In this document: one piece after another, positions 26,685 to 36,072 of the stretch
Numbering within the stretch: position 1 is the first letter of the stretch
Layout: every line of letters begins with the position of its first letter
Source of the DNA: an uncultured Ectothiorhodospiraceae bacterium
GTDB lineage: Bacteria > Pseudomonadota > Gammaproteobacteria > S012-40
DNA length: 64,000 nt
Assembly: GCA_945787715.1 (NCBI GenBank)
Contig: CALZJE010000004.1
Location: 1 to 64,000, forward strand
Direction: 5' to 3'
Notes under the pieces: generated by a model
Seen by the model: only the letters and a program-made list of their open reading frames with translations
The model's database searches: none
What the model was told of the DNA's origin: nothing
Translations under genes and position numbers: made by a program

Positions 26685-27911
26685 ATGGCGTTAATAGTAC
26701 AAAAGTATGGTGGTACATCTGTTGGTAATCCTGAGCGCATTACTGCTGTTGCCGAAAAGGTCGCAAAATTTCGGGAAGATGGCCACGATGTAGTGGTCGT
26801 TGTTTCGGCCATGAGTGGCGAAACAAACCGACTAACAGGGCTAGCACAGCAAATTAATGAACGACCCGAGGCGCGCGAACTGGATGTTCTGCTTTCCACC
26901 GGTGAGCAAGTGACCATTGCTTTGTTAAGTATGGCAATGCATCGTCTTGGGCTAGATGCTAAATCTTATACGGGTGGGCAGGTGCGAATATTAACCGATA
27001 GCGTTCACTGTAAAGCAAGAATTGTCAGTATTGCCGATCAAAAAATTCGCGATGATCTTAAAGCTGGGCGTGTTGTAGTGGTTGCTGGTTTTCAAGGAGT
27101 TGATGAAAATGGCAGCATAACAACACTTGGTCGCGGAGGCTCGGATACCACAGCAGTTGCATTGGCTGCAGCTTTAAAAGCGGATGAATGTCAGATCTAT
27201 ACTGATGTTGATGGTGTTTATACAACAGATCCTAGAGTTGTGTCGGACGCACGAAAAATAGACGTAATTACTTATGAAGAGATGCTTGAAATGGCCAGTC
27301 TTGGAGCCAAAGTATTGCAAATTAGGTCTGTAGAGTTTGCGAGTAAATATAATGTTCCCTTGCGAGTGCTTTCTTCATTTGAAGACGGTGAAGGGACGCT
27401 GATAACGTCAGAGGAAGAATGTATGGAACAAGCGCTGATTTCAGGAATAGCGTTTAATCGAGATGAAGCAAAGTTAACGGTTGCGGGTGTTCCAGACCAG
27501 CCTGGTGTTGCGCATAGAATATTGGGGCCTGTCAGTAAAGCAAATATTGAAGTTGATATGATCATTCAAAATGTAGGTGATGATAATGCAACTGATTTTA
27601 CGTTTACTGTCCATCGAAATGATTACAATATCGCCAAGGATATTCTTGAGAACGTAGCAAAAGAGCTTGGTGCCAAGGAAGTGACCGGAGATGTGAAAAT
27701 CGTTAAATTATCTCTGGTAGGTGTTGGGATGCGCTCACATGCTGGAATTGCGAGCAAGATGTTTGAGACATTAGCTCAAGAGGGTATCAATATTCGTATG
27801 ATATCTACATCTGAAATAAAGGTATCAGTAGTCATTGATGAAAAATATCTAGAGCTTGGCGTACGCTCTTTACACACAGCATTTAATCTAGAGCAAAAAG
27901 GCACTCCGTAA
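26685..27911 (+). CDS. lysC: Aspartate kinase
   Basis: The 408-residue protein phosphorylates aspartate in the first step of Lys, Met, Thr and diaminopimelate synthesis. It is the stand-alone, alpha/beta-type form: kinase domain with KYGGTSVGN at the start, GFQGVDENGSITTLGRGGSDTTA, YTDVDGVYTTDPR, then two ACT domains (about 265-408; VPDQPGVAHRILGPV and VGVGMRSHAGIASKMF) for lysine/threonine feedback. GTAAGAG serves as the ribosome-binding site. It is separated by 240 bases from alaS. Confidence 0.95.
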   Translation: MALIVQKYGGTSVGNPERITAVAEKVAKFREDGHDVVVVVSAMSGETNRLTGLAQQINERPEARELDVLLSTGEQVTIALLSMAMHRLGLDAKSYTGGQVRILTDSVHCKARIVSIADQKIRDDLKAGRVVVVAGFQGVDENGSITTLGRGGSDTTAVALAAALKADECQIYTDVDGVYTTDPRVVSDARKIDVITYEEMLEMASLGAKVLQIRSVEFASKYNVPLRVLSSFEDGEGTLITSEEECMEQALISGIAFNRDEAKLTVAGVPDQPGVAHRILGPVSKANIEVDMIIQNVGDDNATDFTFTVHRNDYNIAKDILENVAKELGAKEVTGDVKIVKLSLVGVGMRSHAGIASKMFETLAQEGINIRMISTSEIKVSVVIDEKYLELGVRSLHTAFNLEQKGTP

Positions 27912-27968
27912 ATAGCCTAATAAAATATATAGAATTAAGAAGGTTAAAAAGGAAAATATTTACGACTT

Positions 27969-28023
27969 ATATAATGTAGATCACACAATCTAAAATAAAT
28001 TACACCATATAATATAGATCACA
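27969..28023 (+). promoter_or_regulatory. Direct repeat with two TATAAT boxes upstream of csrA
   Basis: ATATAATGTAGATCACA (27969-27985) and ATATAATATAGATCACA (28007-28023) are identical in 16 of 17 bases, with a 38-base period. Each contains TATAAT, so they could be tandem -10 regions of csrA promoters or duplicated regulator sites (the shared GATCACA). No matching -35 elements are convincing. Confidence 0.45.
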
Positions 28024-28170
28024 TTAAAAGTGGCGCTATTCGTTGTATCACGTTCTTTCAAATCAGTATTCATAAAGTTTAGTTGGTGACGGTCGATAAG
28101 TTGGATTGACGGTTATTGATGGAAAAATGCTGTAAAGCAGCAGAAAAGCCGGCTAATGAAGGAGAATGTA

Positions 28171-28371
28171 ATGTTAATACTCACGAGACGCGTGGGCGAA
28201 ACTTTGATCATTGGGGATGATGTCACAGTTACAGTGCTCGGCGTTAAAGGAAATCAAGTTAGGATCGGAGTTAATGCACCTAAAGAAGTTAGTGTGCATC
28301 GGGAAGAAATATATAACCGTATACAGCAAGAAAAAGATGAAGGGGATGACACAATTGAAGACGCGATATAA
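28171..28371 (+). CDS. csrA: Carbon storage regulator CsrA
   Basis: The 66-residue protein is CsrA/RsmA, a dimeric RNA-binding protein that recognises GGA motifs in hairpin loops and controls translation. The sequence [17 protein letters not shown] is the family hallmark, and the C-terminal [12 protein letters not shown] includes the RNA-binding Arg region (VSVHREEI). The start is the ATG giving MLILT, with AAGGAG eight bases upstream; five codons of an in-frame upstream ATG are disregarded. It is followed by a weak hairpin and tRNA genes. Confidence 0.97.
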   Translation: MLILTRRVGETLIIGDDVTVTVLGVKGNQVRIGVNAPKEVSVHREEIYNRIQQEKDEGDDTIEDAI

Positions 28372-28450
28372 TTATTAACAACTCTTGTCTCACTTGTAAC
28401 AATCGCGCAAAACATTTCACTGTGAGGCGCAATAGACGAAATGAAATATG

Positions 28451-28482
28451 CAGCCGGTAATTTCTTCCGGTTGTGCTCTTTT
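28451..28482 (+). terminator. Possible terminator after csrA
   Basis: CAGCCGG (28451-28457) pairs with CCGGTTG (28467-28473), with one G-T pair, followed by TGCTCTTTTG, a weak T-tract. It lies 80 bases after the stop. Confidence 0.5.
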
Positions 28483-28678
28483 GCCACTGCTGTATTAGTA
28501 TTCTTCATCTAAAGTTATCCGATTTTCTCACCTTTCATTTATTGTGTTGAAAAGAAATTTCTAACTATGCGCCAATTTTAGGCAAATAATCGATTTAATT
28601 GAAAAAAAAGGTTCACTATTCGCATCGTTTTTGCGAGAATACGCGCCGTTGTTGCAGGAATCATAACTGTAATAATAT

Positions 28679-28773
<95 letters not shown>

Positions 28774-28816
28774 TTCATTAAGTTCTAAGTAATCCCTAAA
28801 TAGATTGATTTTTAAC

Positions 28817-28845
28817 TTGACGATAATGTGTTGGATGGGCATAAT
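28817..28845 (+). promoter_or_regulatory. Sigma-70 promoter of tRNA-Arg
   Basis: TTGACG (28817-28822), a 17-base spacer and CATAAT (28840-28845) form a near-consensus promoter 17 bases before the mature tRNA-Arg end, followed by a C/G-containing discriminator (CCTGCC), a feature of promoters under stringent control. Confidence 0.75.
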
Positions 28846-28861
28846 CCTGCCTCAGTTTTAA

Positions 28862-28938
28862 GCGCCTGTAGCTCAGCTGGATAGAGTACCTGGCTACGAA
28901 CCAGGCGGTCGGGCGTTCGAATCGCTCCAGGCGCACCA
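28862..28938 (+). tRNA. tRNA-Arg (anticodon ACG)
   Basis: A 77-base tRNA with acceptor GCGCCTG/CAGGCGC, discriminator A and encoded CCA. The D-loop AGCTCAGCTGGAT is standard; the anticodon loop CTACGAA sits between CCTGG and CCAGG. The T-stem has one G-T pair. A34 is normally edited to inosine by TadA to read CGU, CGC and CGA. Confidence 0.96.
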
Positions 28939-28946
28939 TATTAAAT

Positions 28947-28979
28947 AAAGCCTTAACCCCCTTGGGTTAGGGCTTTTTT
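28947..28979 (+). terminator. Rho-independent terminator after tRNA-Arg
   Basis: AAAGCCTTAACCC and GGGTTAGGGCTTT form a long stem with one mismatch and a CCTT loop, followed by a T-run. It starts 8 bases after the tRNA CCA end. Confidence 0.9.
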
Positions 28980-29043
28980 ATTGGTCTATCATTGGATATG
29001 ACTTCAATCGTATCTTCTCAATTATTTACTGCGTAAGCTCAAG

Positions 29044-29068
29044 CTAGGATAATTCATGAAATATCCGG
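29044..29068. repeat. Palindromic ATTCATGAA-type repeat
   Basis: GGATA and TATCC enclose ATTCATGAAA, with outer bases CTA..CCGG. It is the same family as 4205, 21928 and 40881. It lies 80 bases before relA. Confidence 0.6.
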
Positions 29069-29146
29069 TCAAGCTAAACCTATGTTATTCTAGTATCTTA
29101 TTTTATAAATCCTCATATATACTCAGATTATTTTCTTTCCTAAAAT

Positions 29147-31249
29147 ATGAAACGACCATCAAGCAGTCATTGGGCGAATAATTTCACTCAGGAAGAGTGT
29201 GATATTATTAATAAAGCATTCTCAATAGTTGAGAAGAATACCTCTATTGATGATCACTGTTCGATTATTTCCGAAATTTTGGATCATATTAACGCGGATG
29301 CAGAAACAATTGCTGCAGCAGTATTAGTGACCTCACGGCTCTACTCAGATCTCCCTCGATCCCTCATAGAAAGTAATTTTGATAACGGTATTATTGCGCT
29401 TACAAGCGAGAGCTTCTCACTCATACAGGAAGAGGCAGAATGGTATGCAGAATTAGTTGATGATGGAAAAAAACCTATAGCAGGGGCTCATCACATGATG
29501 CTACTTAGTATGATGAAGGATACTCGCACAGTGTTCATTTTGCTAGGTTTGCAAATGTTGAAAATGCGTAAATTAGTACATTGGGAAGAATCCCAAAAAC
29601 AAAAAGCCGCAATAGAGACACAGCTAATCTTTGCTCCGTTAGCGAATAGACTAGGAATCGGACAGCTTAAATGGGAGCTGGAAGATTACGCATTTCGTTT
29701 TCTCCATCCTGATCAATATAAAAAAATTGCACAAGCTCTGGAAGAAAAGCGCATCGATCGTGAGCGATATATGGCGGAAATAGTCAGTGTCCTCCAAGCA
29801 AAACTGTCTGAAGCAGGTATTGAAGCGGATGTTTATGGGCGTCCAAAACATATTTTCAGCATTTGGTCCAAGATGCAGAAAAAACAGCTTAAATTTGATG
29901 AGCTTTTTGATGTAAGAGCGGTACGAATTATTGCTAAGGACTTGGGAACTTGCTACTCAGTATTGAGTATTGTTCATGAAATGTGGCAGTTTTTACCAGG
30001 AGAATATGATGACTACATTGCGTCTCCAAAAGCTAACAACTATCAATCATTGCATACCGCAGTATTAGGTCCGCAAGATCGAACCATTGAAATTCAAATT
30101 CGCACTAAAGATATGCATTCACACGCTGAATTAGGGGTTGCTGCTCATTGGCGATATAAAGAAGGTGGTAAGCGAGATAAGGGATTGGAAACACATTTGG
30201 AAAGTGTTCGTGATCTATTGAGTGATGAGAGTCCCTTAAGTCCATCAGAGACAATAAGCCCAAAAATTTATGTGTTGTCGCCAAAAGGAAATGTTGTTGC
30301 ATTGCCTCGTGATGCAACACCGCTGGACTTTGCATATACAGTTCATTCAGAAGTTGGTAATCGTTGCAGGGGGGCAATGGTAAACGGCAAAATGGTGCCT
30401 TTAACGACCAAGTTGAATAGCGGTGAAACTATAGAAATCATTACTGCTAACAATGCGACACCGAGTCGTGATTGGCTTATACCACACCTGGGTTATATAA
30501 AATCAAATCGTGCTCGAGCAAAAGTTAAACACTGGTTTAAGCGTGAATTTCGAAATGAGCATATACATGCGGGTAAGAACGCGTTGGCTAAAGAGATGCA
30601 TGAGTCACTAAATAATAGTGGGCTAAATCATTTGGCCCAGTTATTTAATGTAAATAATATTGATGATCTCTATGCTGCAATTGGACGTGGTGAATTGGGT
30701 GTCCATCAAGTTCTAAATTCGTATAAAAAAGCACAGAATATAGAGAGAGAAGAAGCTGAGGAAATAGAGTATAAACGTCCGGCTCAAACGAAAACTCAGC
30801 AACGAGATATCATCATAGAGGGTATTGATGAGCTGATGTCTCAATTGGCTAGATGTTGTAAGCCTGTGCCAGGTGATGAGATTGTTGGTTTTATTACCAA
30901 GGGGAGAGGTGTAACTATACATCGTACCGATTGCCAGAACATTGACCATTTGAAAAGTCAATATGGTGAACGATTAATTCCAGTGAGCTGGGGAGATCAA
31001 CGAACTGGAAAGTATGATGTGGACATAGAAGTGATTGCTATGGATCGTTCAGGTCTGCTGCGTGATGTAACCTCAGTTATTTCTTCTGTGGATGTAAACG
31101 TAAGTGGGGCTAATACTTACTCAGACAGGAAAACACATCAAGCAAAAATGCGATTGACCATAGAGATCAGTGAACCAGAGCAGCTTGAAAAGGTATTATC
31201 CCGTTTAATGAGTCTCAAAGATGTTTTGGATGTAGCAAGGATAAAATAG
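29147..31249 (+). CDS. relA: GTP pyrophosphokinase (ppGpp synthetase I)
   Basis: The 700-residue protein is the monofunctional RelA. The N-terminal hydrolase region is degenerate (HHMMLLSMMKDTRTVFILLG, no HDxxED), so it should only make (p)ppGpp. The synthetase domain (about 240-360) holds GRPKHIFSIWSKMQKK and YDDYIASPKANNYQSLHT; the TGS domain starts at PKIYVLSPKGNVVALP (about 370-430); the zinc-finger and ACT domains end the protein (ARCCKPVPGDEIVGFITKG, DRSGLLRDVTSVI). RelA binds stalled ribosomes. The next gene, mazG, starts 2 bases after the stop, giving a relA-mazG-hrpA operon. Confidence 0.96.
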   Translation: MKRPSSSHWANNFTQEECDIINKAFSIVEKNTSIDDHCSIISEILDHINADAETIAAAVLVTSRLYSDLPRSLIESNFDNGIIALTSESFSLIQEEAEWYAELVDDGKKPIAGAHHMMLLSMMKDTRTVFILLGLQMLKMRKLVHWEESQKQKAAIETQLIFAPLANRLGIGQLKWELEDYAFRFLHPDQYKKIAQALEEKRIDRERYMAEIVSVLQAKLSEAGIEADVYGRPKHIFSIWSKMQKKQLKFDELFDVRAVRIIAKDLGTCYSVLSIVHEMWQFLPGEYDDYIASPKANNYQSLHTAVLGPQDRTIEIQIRTKDMHSHAELGVAAHWRYKEGGKRDKGLETHLESVRDLLSDESPLSPSETISPKIYVLSPKGNVVALPRDATPLDFAYTVHSEVGNRCRGAMVNGKMVPLTTKLNSGETIEIITANNATPSRDWLIPHLGYIKSNRARAKVKHWFKREFRNEHIHAGKNALAKEMHESLNNSGLNHLAQLFNVNNIDDLYAAIGRGELGVHQVLNSYKKAQNIEREEAEEIEYKRPAQTKTQQRDIIIEGIDELMSQLARCCKPVPGDEIVGFITKGRGVTIHRTDCQNIDHLKSQYGERLIPVSWGDQRTGKYDVDIEVIAMDRSGLLRDVTSVISSVDVNVSGANTYSDRKTHQAKMRLTIEISEPEQLEKVLSRLMSLKDVLDVARIK

Positions 31250-31251
31250 AT

Positions 31252-32040
31252 ATGGCGCCGATTGAAAAATTGATGGATATTATGGCAAGCTTACGAGACC
31301 CAATTACTGGATGTGTCTGGGATAAACAGCAGACTTATAAAACGATTGTTCCACATACCATCGAAGAGGCCTATGAAGTTGCCGAAGCTATAGAGCTTGA
31401 AAATTACGAGGAGTTAAAGCATGAGTTGGGAGATCTACTTTTCCAAGTGATTTTTTACTCACAAATAGCAAAGGAAGAAGGCCGCTTTAACTTTATTGAT
31501 GTGGTCGATTCAATTTCGGAAAAGATGATTCGTCGTCATCCACATGTTTTTTCCAATTATAAGATCGAAAATGTGGAGCAACAGAAGAAGCTTTGGGATG
31601 AAATAAAACAGAGTGAGAAGTCCACTGTGAATGATGTTTCCTTCTCTAGTGTATTGAATGGTGTGAATTTTAATCAGCCTGCAGTTTCTACCGCACGAAA
31701 ACTTCAATCAAAAGCAGAGAAAGTGGGTTTTGATTGGCCAGATTATCGTGGACCACTCAATAAAGTTAACGAAGAAATTGATGAAGTGAAAGAAGCGATT
31801 GATTCTGGTTGTAAAGATAGGATGACTGATGAGCTAGGTGATCTACTGTTTGCCGCTGTAAATTTATCAAGAAAACTTGGAGTAGATCCTGAAGTGGCAT
31901 TGCGATCAACTAATCGAAAATTTGATATGCGTTTTAAAGCCATGGAACAGATGGCGCGTGATGAAAAGTCAGAGTTTGCAGATCTATCGCTTGAAGAGCA
32001 AGAAGCGCTTTGGATTAAAGTAAAAAAGCAGAATAAATAA
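31252..32040 (+). CDS. mazG: Nucleoside triphosphate pyrophosphohydrolase MazG
   Basis: The 262-residue protein hydrolyses NTPs to NMP and PPi and can lower ppGpp effects. Two MazG folds are present: the first with CVWDKQQTYKTIVPHTIEEAYEVAEAIE and ELGDLLFQVIFYSQIA, the second with EEIDEVKEAIDSG and DELGDLLFAAVNLSRKLG (the ExxE...D motif). Length equals that of the E. coli enzyme. The mazEF toxin-antitoxin pair found between relA and mazG in E. coli is absent here; the genes almost abut. Confidence 0.95.
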   Translation: MAPIEKLMDIMASLRDPITGCVWDKQQTYKTIVPHTIEEAYEVAEAIELENYEELKHELGDLLFQVIFYSQIAKEEGRFNFIDVVDSISEKMIRRHPHVFSNYKIENVEQQKKLWDEIKQSEKSTVNDVSFSSVLNGVNFNQPAVSTARKLQSKAEKVGFDWPDYRGPLNKVNEEIDEVKEAIDSGCKDRMTDELGDLLFAAVNLSRKLGVDPEVALRSTNRKFDMRFKAMEQMARDEKSEFADLSLEEQEALWIKVKKQNK

Positions 32041-32044
32041 TACC

Positions 32045-35000
32045 GTGCCCAATCAGAATAAGAAATATGAGCAGCAGCTTCAGCAATGTATGCTCAAAGA
32101 TAAGTTTCTCTTGACCTATCTCAATAATCAGAACAAAAATTCAAAGAGAACAAAACAGCAATCTGAAGAGCAACTTCAGAACAGGTTAGATAATTCTATC
32201 GCGAAGGCAATCTCTCGGCAACAATCGATACCTGACATTGAGTTTCCTGAAGAATTACCAATTACTGCAAAACTGAATGAAATAAAAAAAACAATCCTGG
32301 AAAATCAAGTTATTGTTTTAAGTGGTGAGACAGGTTCTGGTAAAACAACCCAGCTTCCAAAAATTTGTTTGGATCTTGGTTTGGGGGTCAAAGGTTTTAT
32401 TGGCCATACCCAGCCTCGTCGAATTGCAGCGAGAACCGTTGCGAACAGAATTGCAGAAGAGCTGAAATGCAACATTGGTGAATCTGTTGGATTCAAAGTT
32501 CGTTTTAGTGATCATGTTAGCCCTCTCACGCATATTAAACTGATGACTGATGGTGTTTTGCTTGCTGAAATACAATCAGATCGTAACTTGTTAAATTATG
32601 AAGTGCTGATAATTGACGAAGCCCATGAGCGTAGCTTAAATATCGACTTTATTCTGGGTTATATCAAATCGATTTTACCTAAACGACCTGATTTAAAAGT
32701 TATTATTACCTCTGCTACTATTGATACAGAAAAGTTTTCTCGACATTTTAATGATGCTCCGGTATTAGAAGTCTCGGGCCGTACATTTCCTGTTGAAGTA
32801 TTGTATCGACCTCTTGATGAAGGGAGTGAGGAAAACTCTGTAGTTAAATCGATATCAGATGCTGTCTTTGAATTAAATCGACGTGCAGCTGGCGATACAT
32901 TGATATTTTTACCGGGTGAACGAGAGATCAGAGAGACCGCAGAATATCTAAGAAAACACCACCCGGAAGACACCGAAATACTTCCACTGTTTGCTAGGCT
33001 GTCAGTTAAAGATCAAGAAAAAATTTTCAAGCCTCATCAGCGTCGAAGAGTTGTGTTAGCAACTAATGTAGCAGAAACTTCTTTGACGGTGCCAGGAATA
33101 CGTTATGTGGTAGATCCTGGCCTCGCACGGATTAGCCGTTATAGTATTCGTAGTCGTATACAGCGCTTGCCTATTGAGCCGGTGTCTCAAGCCGCAGCAA
33201 ATCAGCGTTCAGGTCGATGTGGAAGGATAGAAGCTGGGGTTTGTATTCGGCTATATTCAGAAGAGGATTTTAACGCACGTCCGCAGTTTACTGATCCTGA
33301 AATTCTTCGCGTAAACTTGGCCAGTGTTATTTTACAAATGTTGAGTTTGCACTTTGGTGATATCCATAAATTTCCCTTTATTAATCCCCCGGAACGTAAA
33401 CACATTAATGATGGCGTTAAACTCCTTTATGAAATCGGCGCTGTTGATAAGGATCATAAATTAAATGAGGAAGGTCGCTTAATTTCCAAGCTTCCTATAG
33501 ATCCTCGTTTAGGGAAAATGTTGCTTCAAGCAAATAGAGAAGGATGCTTATCCGAAGTGCTTATCATTACAGCGTTTCTTTCGATACAAGATCCGCGCGA
33601 ACGTCCATTTGAAGCGCAACAAAAAGCAACCGAGTTGCATGCCAGATTCAAGGATGAAAAGTCAGATTTTTTAGCGATACTGAATTTATGGGGATATTTT
33701 CATGAGCAGTCGAAGCATCTTTCACAAAGCAAACTACGAAAACTTTGTGCGAAAGAATTTATTGCCTATATGCGCATGCGAGAGTGGCGTGATATTTACA
33801 TTCAACTCAAGAATCAAGCTTTAGAATTGGGTTTAAAACTGAATGATAAAAAACCTGAATATATCTCGTTACATCGAGCAATCTTATCTGGCTTATTAAG
33901 CAATATTGGTTTTAAAACTGAAAATAAAGAGTTTAGTGGTGCTAAGCAAAAAAAATATTTTATATTTCCTGGTTCGCATCTCTTTAAAAAACCTCCGAAG
34001 TGGGTCGTCGCTTCTGAAATTGTGGAAACAGGAAAGAACTACGCGCGAAATGTGGCAAGTATAGATCCTGAGTGGTTGGTCGATTTGGCAAGTCATCTAC
34101 TTAATCGTAGTTACTTCGAACCCCATTGGCAGAAAAAAAGTGGGCAAGTTGGTGCTTTTGAGAAAATCGGTCTGTTTGGCTTGATTATTATCCAGAAAAA
34201 ACGTGTGAACTATGGGCCTATTAATCCAAAGGAATCGCGAGAACTATTTATTCGTCATGCACTCGTCTATGGGGAAGTAAAAACGCCAGAACGATTTATT
34301 ACGAAAAATTTACAAGCTATTAAGGCAATAGAAGCGGAGGAAAGTAAATATCGTCGGCCAGACCTTCTTTTACCTGAAGAAGATATAATTGAGTTCTTTG
34401 ATAAAACTATTCCCGAGGATATGTACTCCTGGAAAAGTTTTAAACTTTGGTACGATAAAAGAAAAAAAGATGACCCCGACTTTTTGGTGTTCACTGAAGA
34501 GCAACTAATCCGAAAATCAAAGCAGAACGATGTAGAGGAATCGCATCCTGATAAACTTCAAATCAATACATTCCAATTCAAGTTGAAATATCGGTTTGAA
34601 CCGGGCGTTAAAAATGATGGTGTAACAGCTATTGTACCTCTGAGTTTATTAAGTCAATTAAAGTCATATTGGTTTGATTGGTTGGTGCCTGGGCTGATAA
34701 AAGAAAAAATCACATTGTTAATAAAATCCTTACCAAAGAATTTACGCAGGAATTTCGTGCCAGCCCCTGATTTCGCACAAAAAATATTGGAGTCATGTAG
34801 GCTTTATGAGCGGCCGTTACTTTTAACCATAAGTGAAAAACTGAGTGAATTCGGGTCAGTTAAAATTAAAGAGTCAGATTTCAGCTTTGATAAACTCCCT
34901 CCATACCTATTCTTTAATATTGAATTGATTGATTTAGAAGGAAAAACAATTGATCAAAGTCGCGATATCTCACAACTTCAAAAGAGATATGCAGAACAAT

Positions 35001-35893
35001 CAGAAAAAGAGTTCGAAGAATTACCACTGGATCAATTGGAAATTGAAGGAATCATCGATTGGAGTTTTGGGGATTTGCCGGATTCTAAAGAGCTGGATTC
35101 CCCAATGGGAAATTTGACGGTCTACCCCGCATTGATCGACGAAAAAGATTCAGTAAGATTAAAATATTTCCCTACACAAAAAGAAGCTAGCTTGCATTCA
35201 AAAACAGGAATGATTCGTTTAATCAAACTTTCACTTGATAACAAAATTCAATATTTAAAGAAGAACCTTGCGCATATTGATAAGCAATGCATGTACTACG
35301 CCTCTGTTGGTCAATGTAATGAACTTAAGCTTGATTTGGTCGATTTTGTTATCGACTCTGTTTTTTTAGAGGGAAGTAAGCCAATAAAAAGTCAGCAGGC
35401 ATTTATAAAACTATTAGAAGAAAAACAGTCTGTTTTATTAGATACGGCAAATAGAGTTTGCAACATTAACTTGGAAGTTCTGAAAATATATAATGAATGT
35501 AAAAAGAAACTAAAATCAGTTTCAAATCCTCAATTGTTAGAAGCATTAACAGATGTTCAAGAACAACTTCAGAATCTTGTTTATCGAAAATATCTCTCCG
35601 AATTAGATATTGAGTCGCTCAATAGTATTCCTCGGTATTTAAAAGCAATTATCCGCCGGCTAGAGAAATTAAACGCTAATGTGTTAGTGGATAGAAAGCA
35701 TATGTTAGAAATTAGGAAGTATTGGTCTAAGTATAAAAAGGTGAAAGCATCGCACCCTGAAAAAATGGACGATATTGCTGATCTGCGTTGGATGATGGAG
35801 GAATACAGGGTTTCGTTGTGGGCACAGGAGCTCAAAACTCGTTACCCAATTTCCTCTAAAAGGTTAGATGAGCAATTCAAGAAGATTAGCTAA
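32045..35893 (+). CDS. hrpA: ATP-dependent RNA helicase HrpA
   Basis: The 1282-residue protein is a DEAH-box helicase of the HrpA type, recently linked to rescue of collided ribosomes in E. coli. Motif I is GETGSGKTTQLPK near residue 94, motif II DEAHERSLN near 192, motif III SATID, and motif VI QRSGRCGR. Helicase-associated and OB-fold domains follow (about 440-750), then a DUF3418-type C-terminal half rich in charged helices. The start is GTG, four bases after the mazG stop, suggesting translational coupling. The length is normal for the family (about 1300). Confidence 0.94.
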   Translation: MPNQNKKYEQQLQQCMLKDKFLLTYLNNQNKNSKRTKQQSEEQLQNRLDNSIAKAISRQQSIPDIEFPEELPITAKLNEIKKTILENQVIVLSGETGSGKTTQLPKICLDLGLGVKGFIGHTQPRRIAARTVANRIAEELKCNIGESVGFKVRFSDHVSPLTHIKLMTDGVLLAEIQSDRNLLNYEVLIIDEAHERSLNIDFILGYIKSILPKRPDLKVIITSATIDTEKFSRHFNDAPVLEVSGRTFPVEVLYRPLDEGSEENSVVKSISDAVFELNRRAAGDTLIFLPGEREIRETAEYLRKHHPEDTEILPLFARLSVKDQEKIFKPHQRRRVVLATNVAETSLTVPGIRYVVDPGLARISRYSIRSRIQRLPIEPVSQAAANQRSGRCGRIEAGVCIRLYSEEDFNARPQFTDPEILRVNLASVILQMLSLHFGDIHKFPFINPPERKHINDGVKLLYEIGAVDKDHKLNEEGRLISKLPIDPRLGKMLLQANREGCLSEVLIITAFLSIQDPRERPFEAQQKATELHARFKDEKSDFLAILNLWGYFHEQSKHLSQSKLRKLCAKEFIAYMRMREWRDIYIQLKNQALELGLKLNDKKPEYISLHRAILSGLLSNIGFKTENKEFSGAKQKKYFIFPGSHLFKKPPKWVVASEIVETGKNYARNVASIDPEWLVDLASHLLNRSYFEPHWQKKSGQVGAFEKIGLFGLIIIQKKRVNYGPINPKESRELFIRHALVYGEVKTPERFITKNLQAIKAIEAEESKYRRPDLLLPEEDIIEFFDKTIPEDMYSWKSFKLWYDKRKKDDPDFLVFTEEQLIRKSKQNDVEESHPDKLQINTFQFKLKYRFEPGVKNDGVTAIVPLSLLSQLKSYWFDWLVPGLIKEKITLLIKSLPKNLRRNFVPAPDFAQKILESCRLYERPLLLTISEKLSEFGSVKIKESDFSFDKLPPYLFFNIELIDLEGKTIDQSRDISQLQKRYAEQSEKEFEELPLDQLEIEGIIDWSFGDLPDSKELDSPMGNLTVYPALIDEKDSVRLKYFPTQKEASLHSKTGMIRLIKLSLDNKIQYLKKNLAHIDKQCMYYASVGQCNELKLDLVDFVIDSVFLEGSKPIKSQQAFIKLLEEKQSVLLDTANRVCNINLEVLKIYNECKKKLKSVSNPQLLEALTDVQEQLQNLVYRKYLSELDIESLNSIPRYLKAIIRRLEKLNANVLVDRKHMLEIRKYWSKYKKVKASHPEKMDDIADLRWMMEEYRVSLWAQELKTRYPISSKRLDEQFKKIS

Positions 35894-36072
35894 ATTCTTG
35901 AAGTTAATATCCTGTGTGACAATTTCAAACATTTGTTTTTAATAATGTATTACGTGGATTGAATAATCATTCAGAACTTCAATAGATTGGCCGTTAAGCT
36001 GTATATGCATGAGAGGCGTATGGCTTAATTACCACACACTCATAATGAACATTAAAGTTGGTGCCATTCTCT

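Noticed and set aside
31249-31252. mazEF toxin-antitoxin pair between relA and mazG as in E. coli
   Set aside because: The two genes are only 2 bases apart; there is no room for mazEF.
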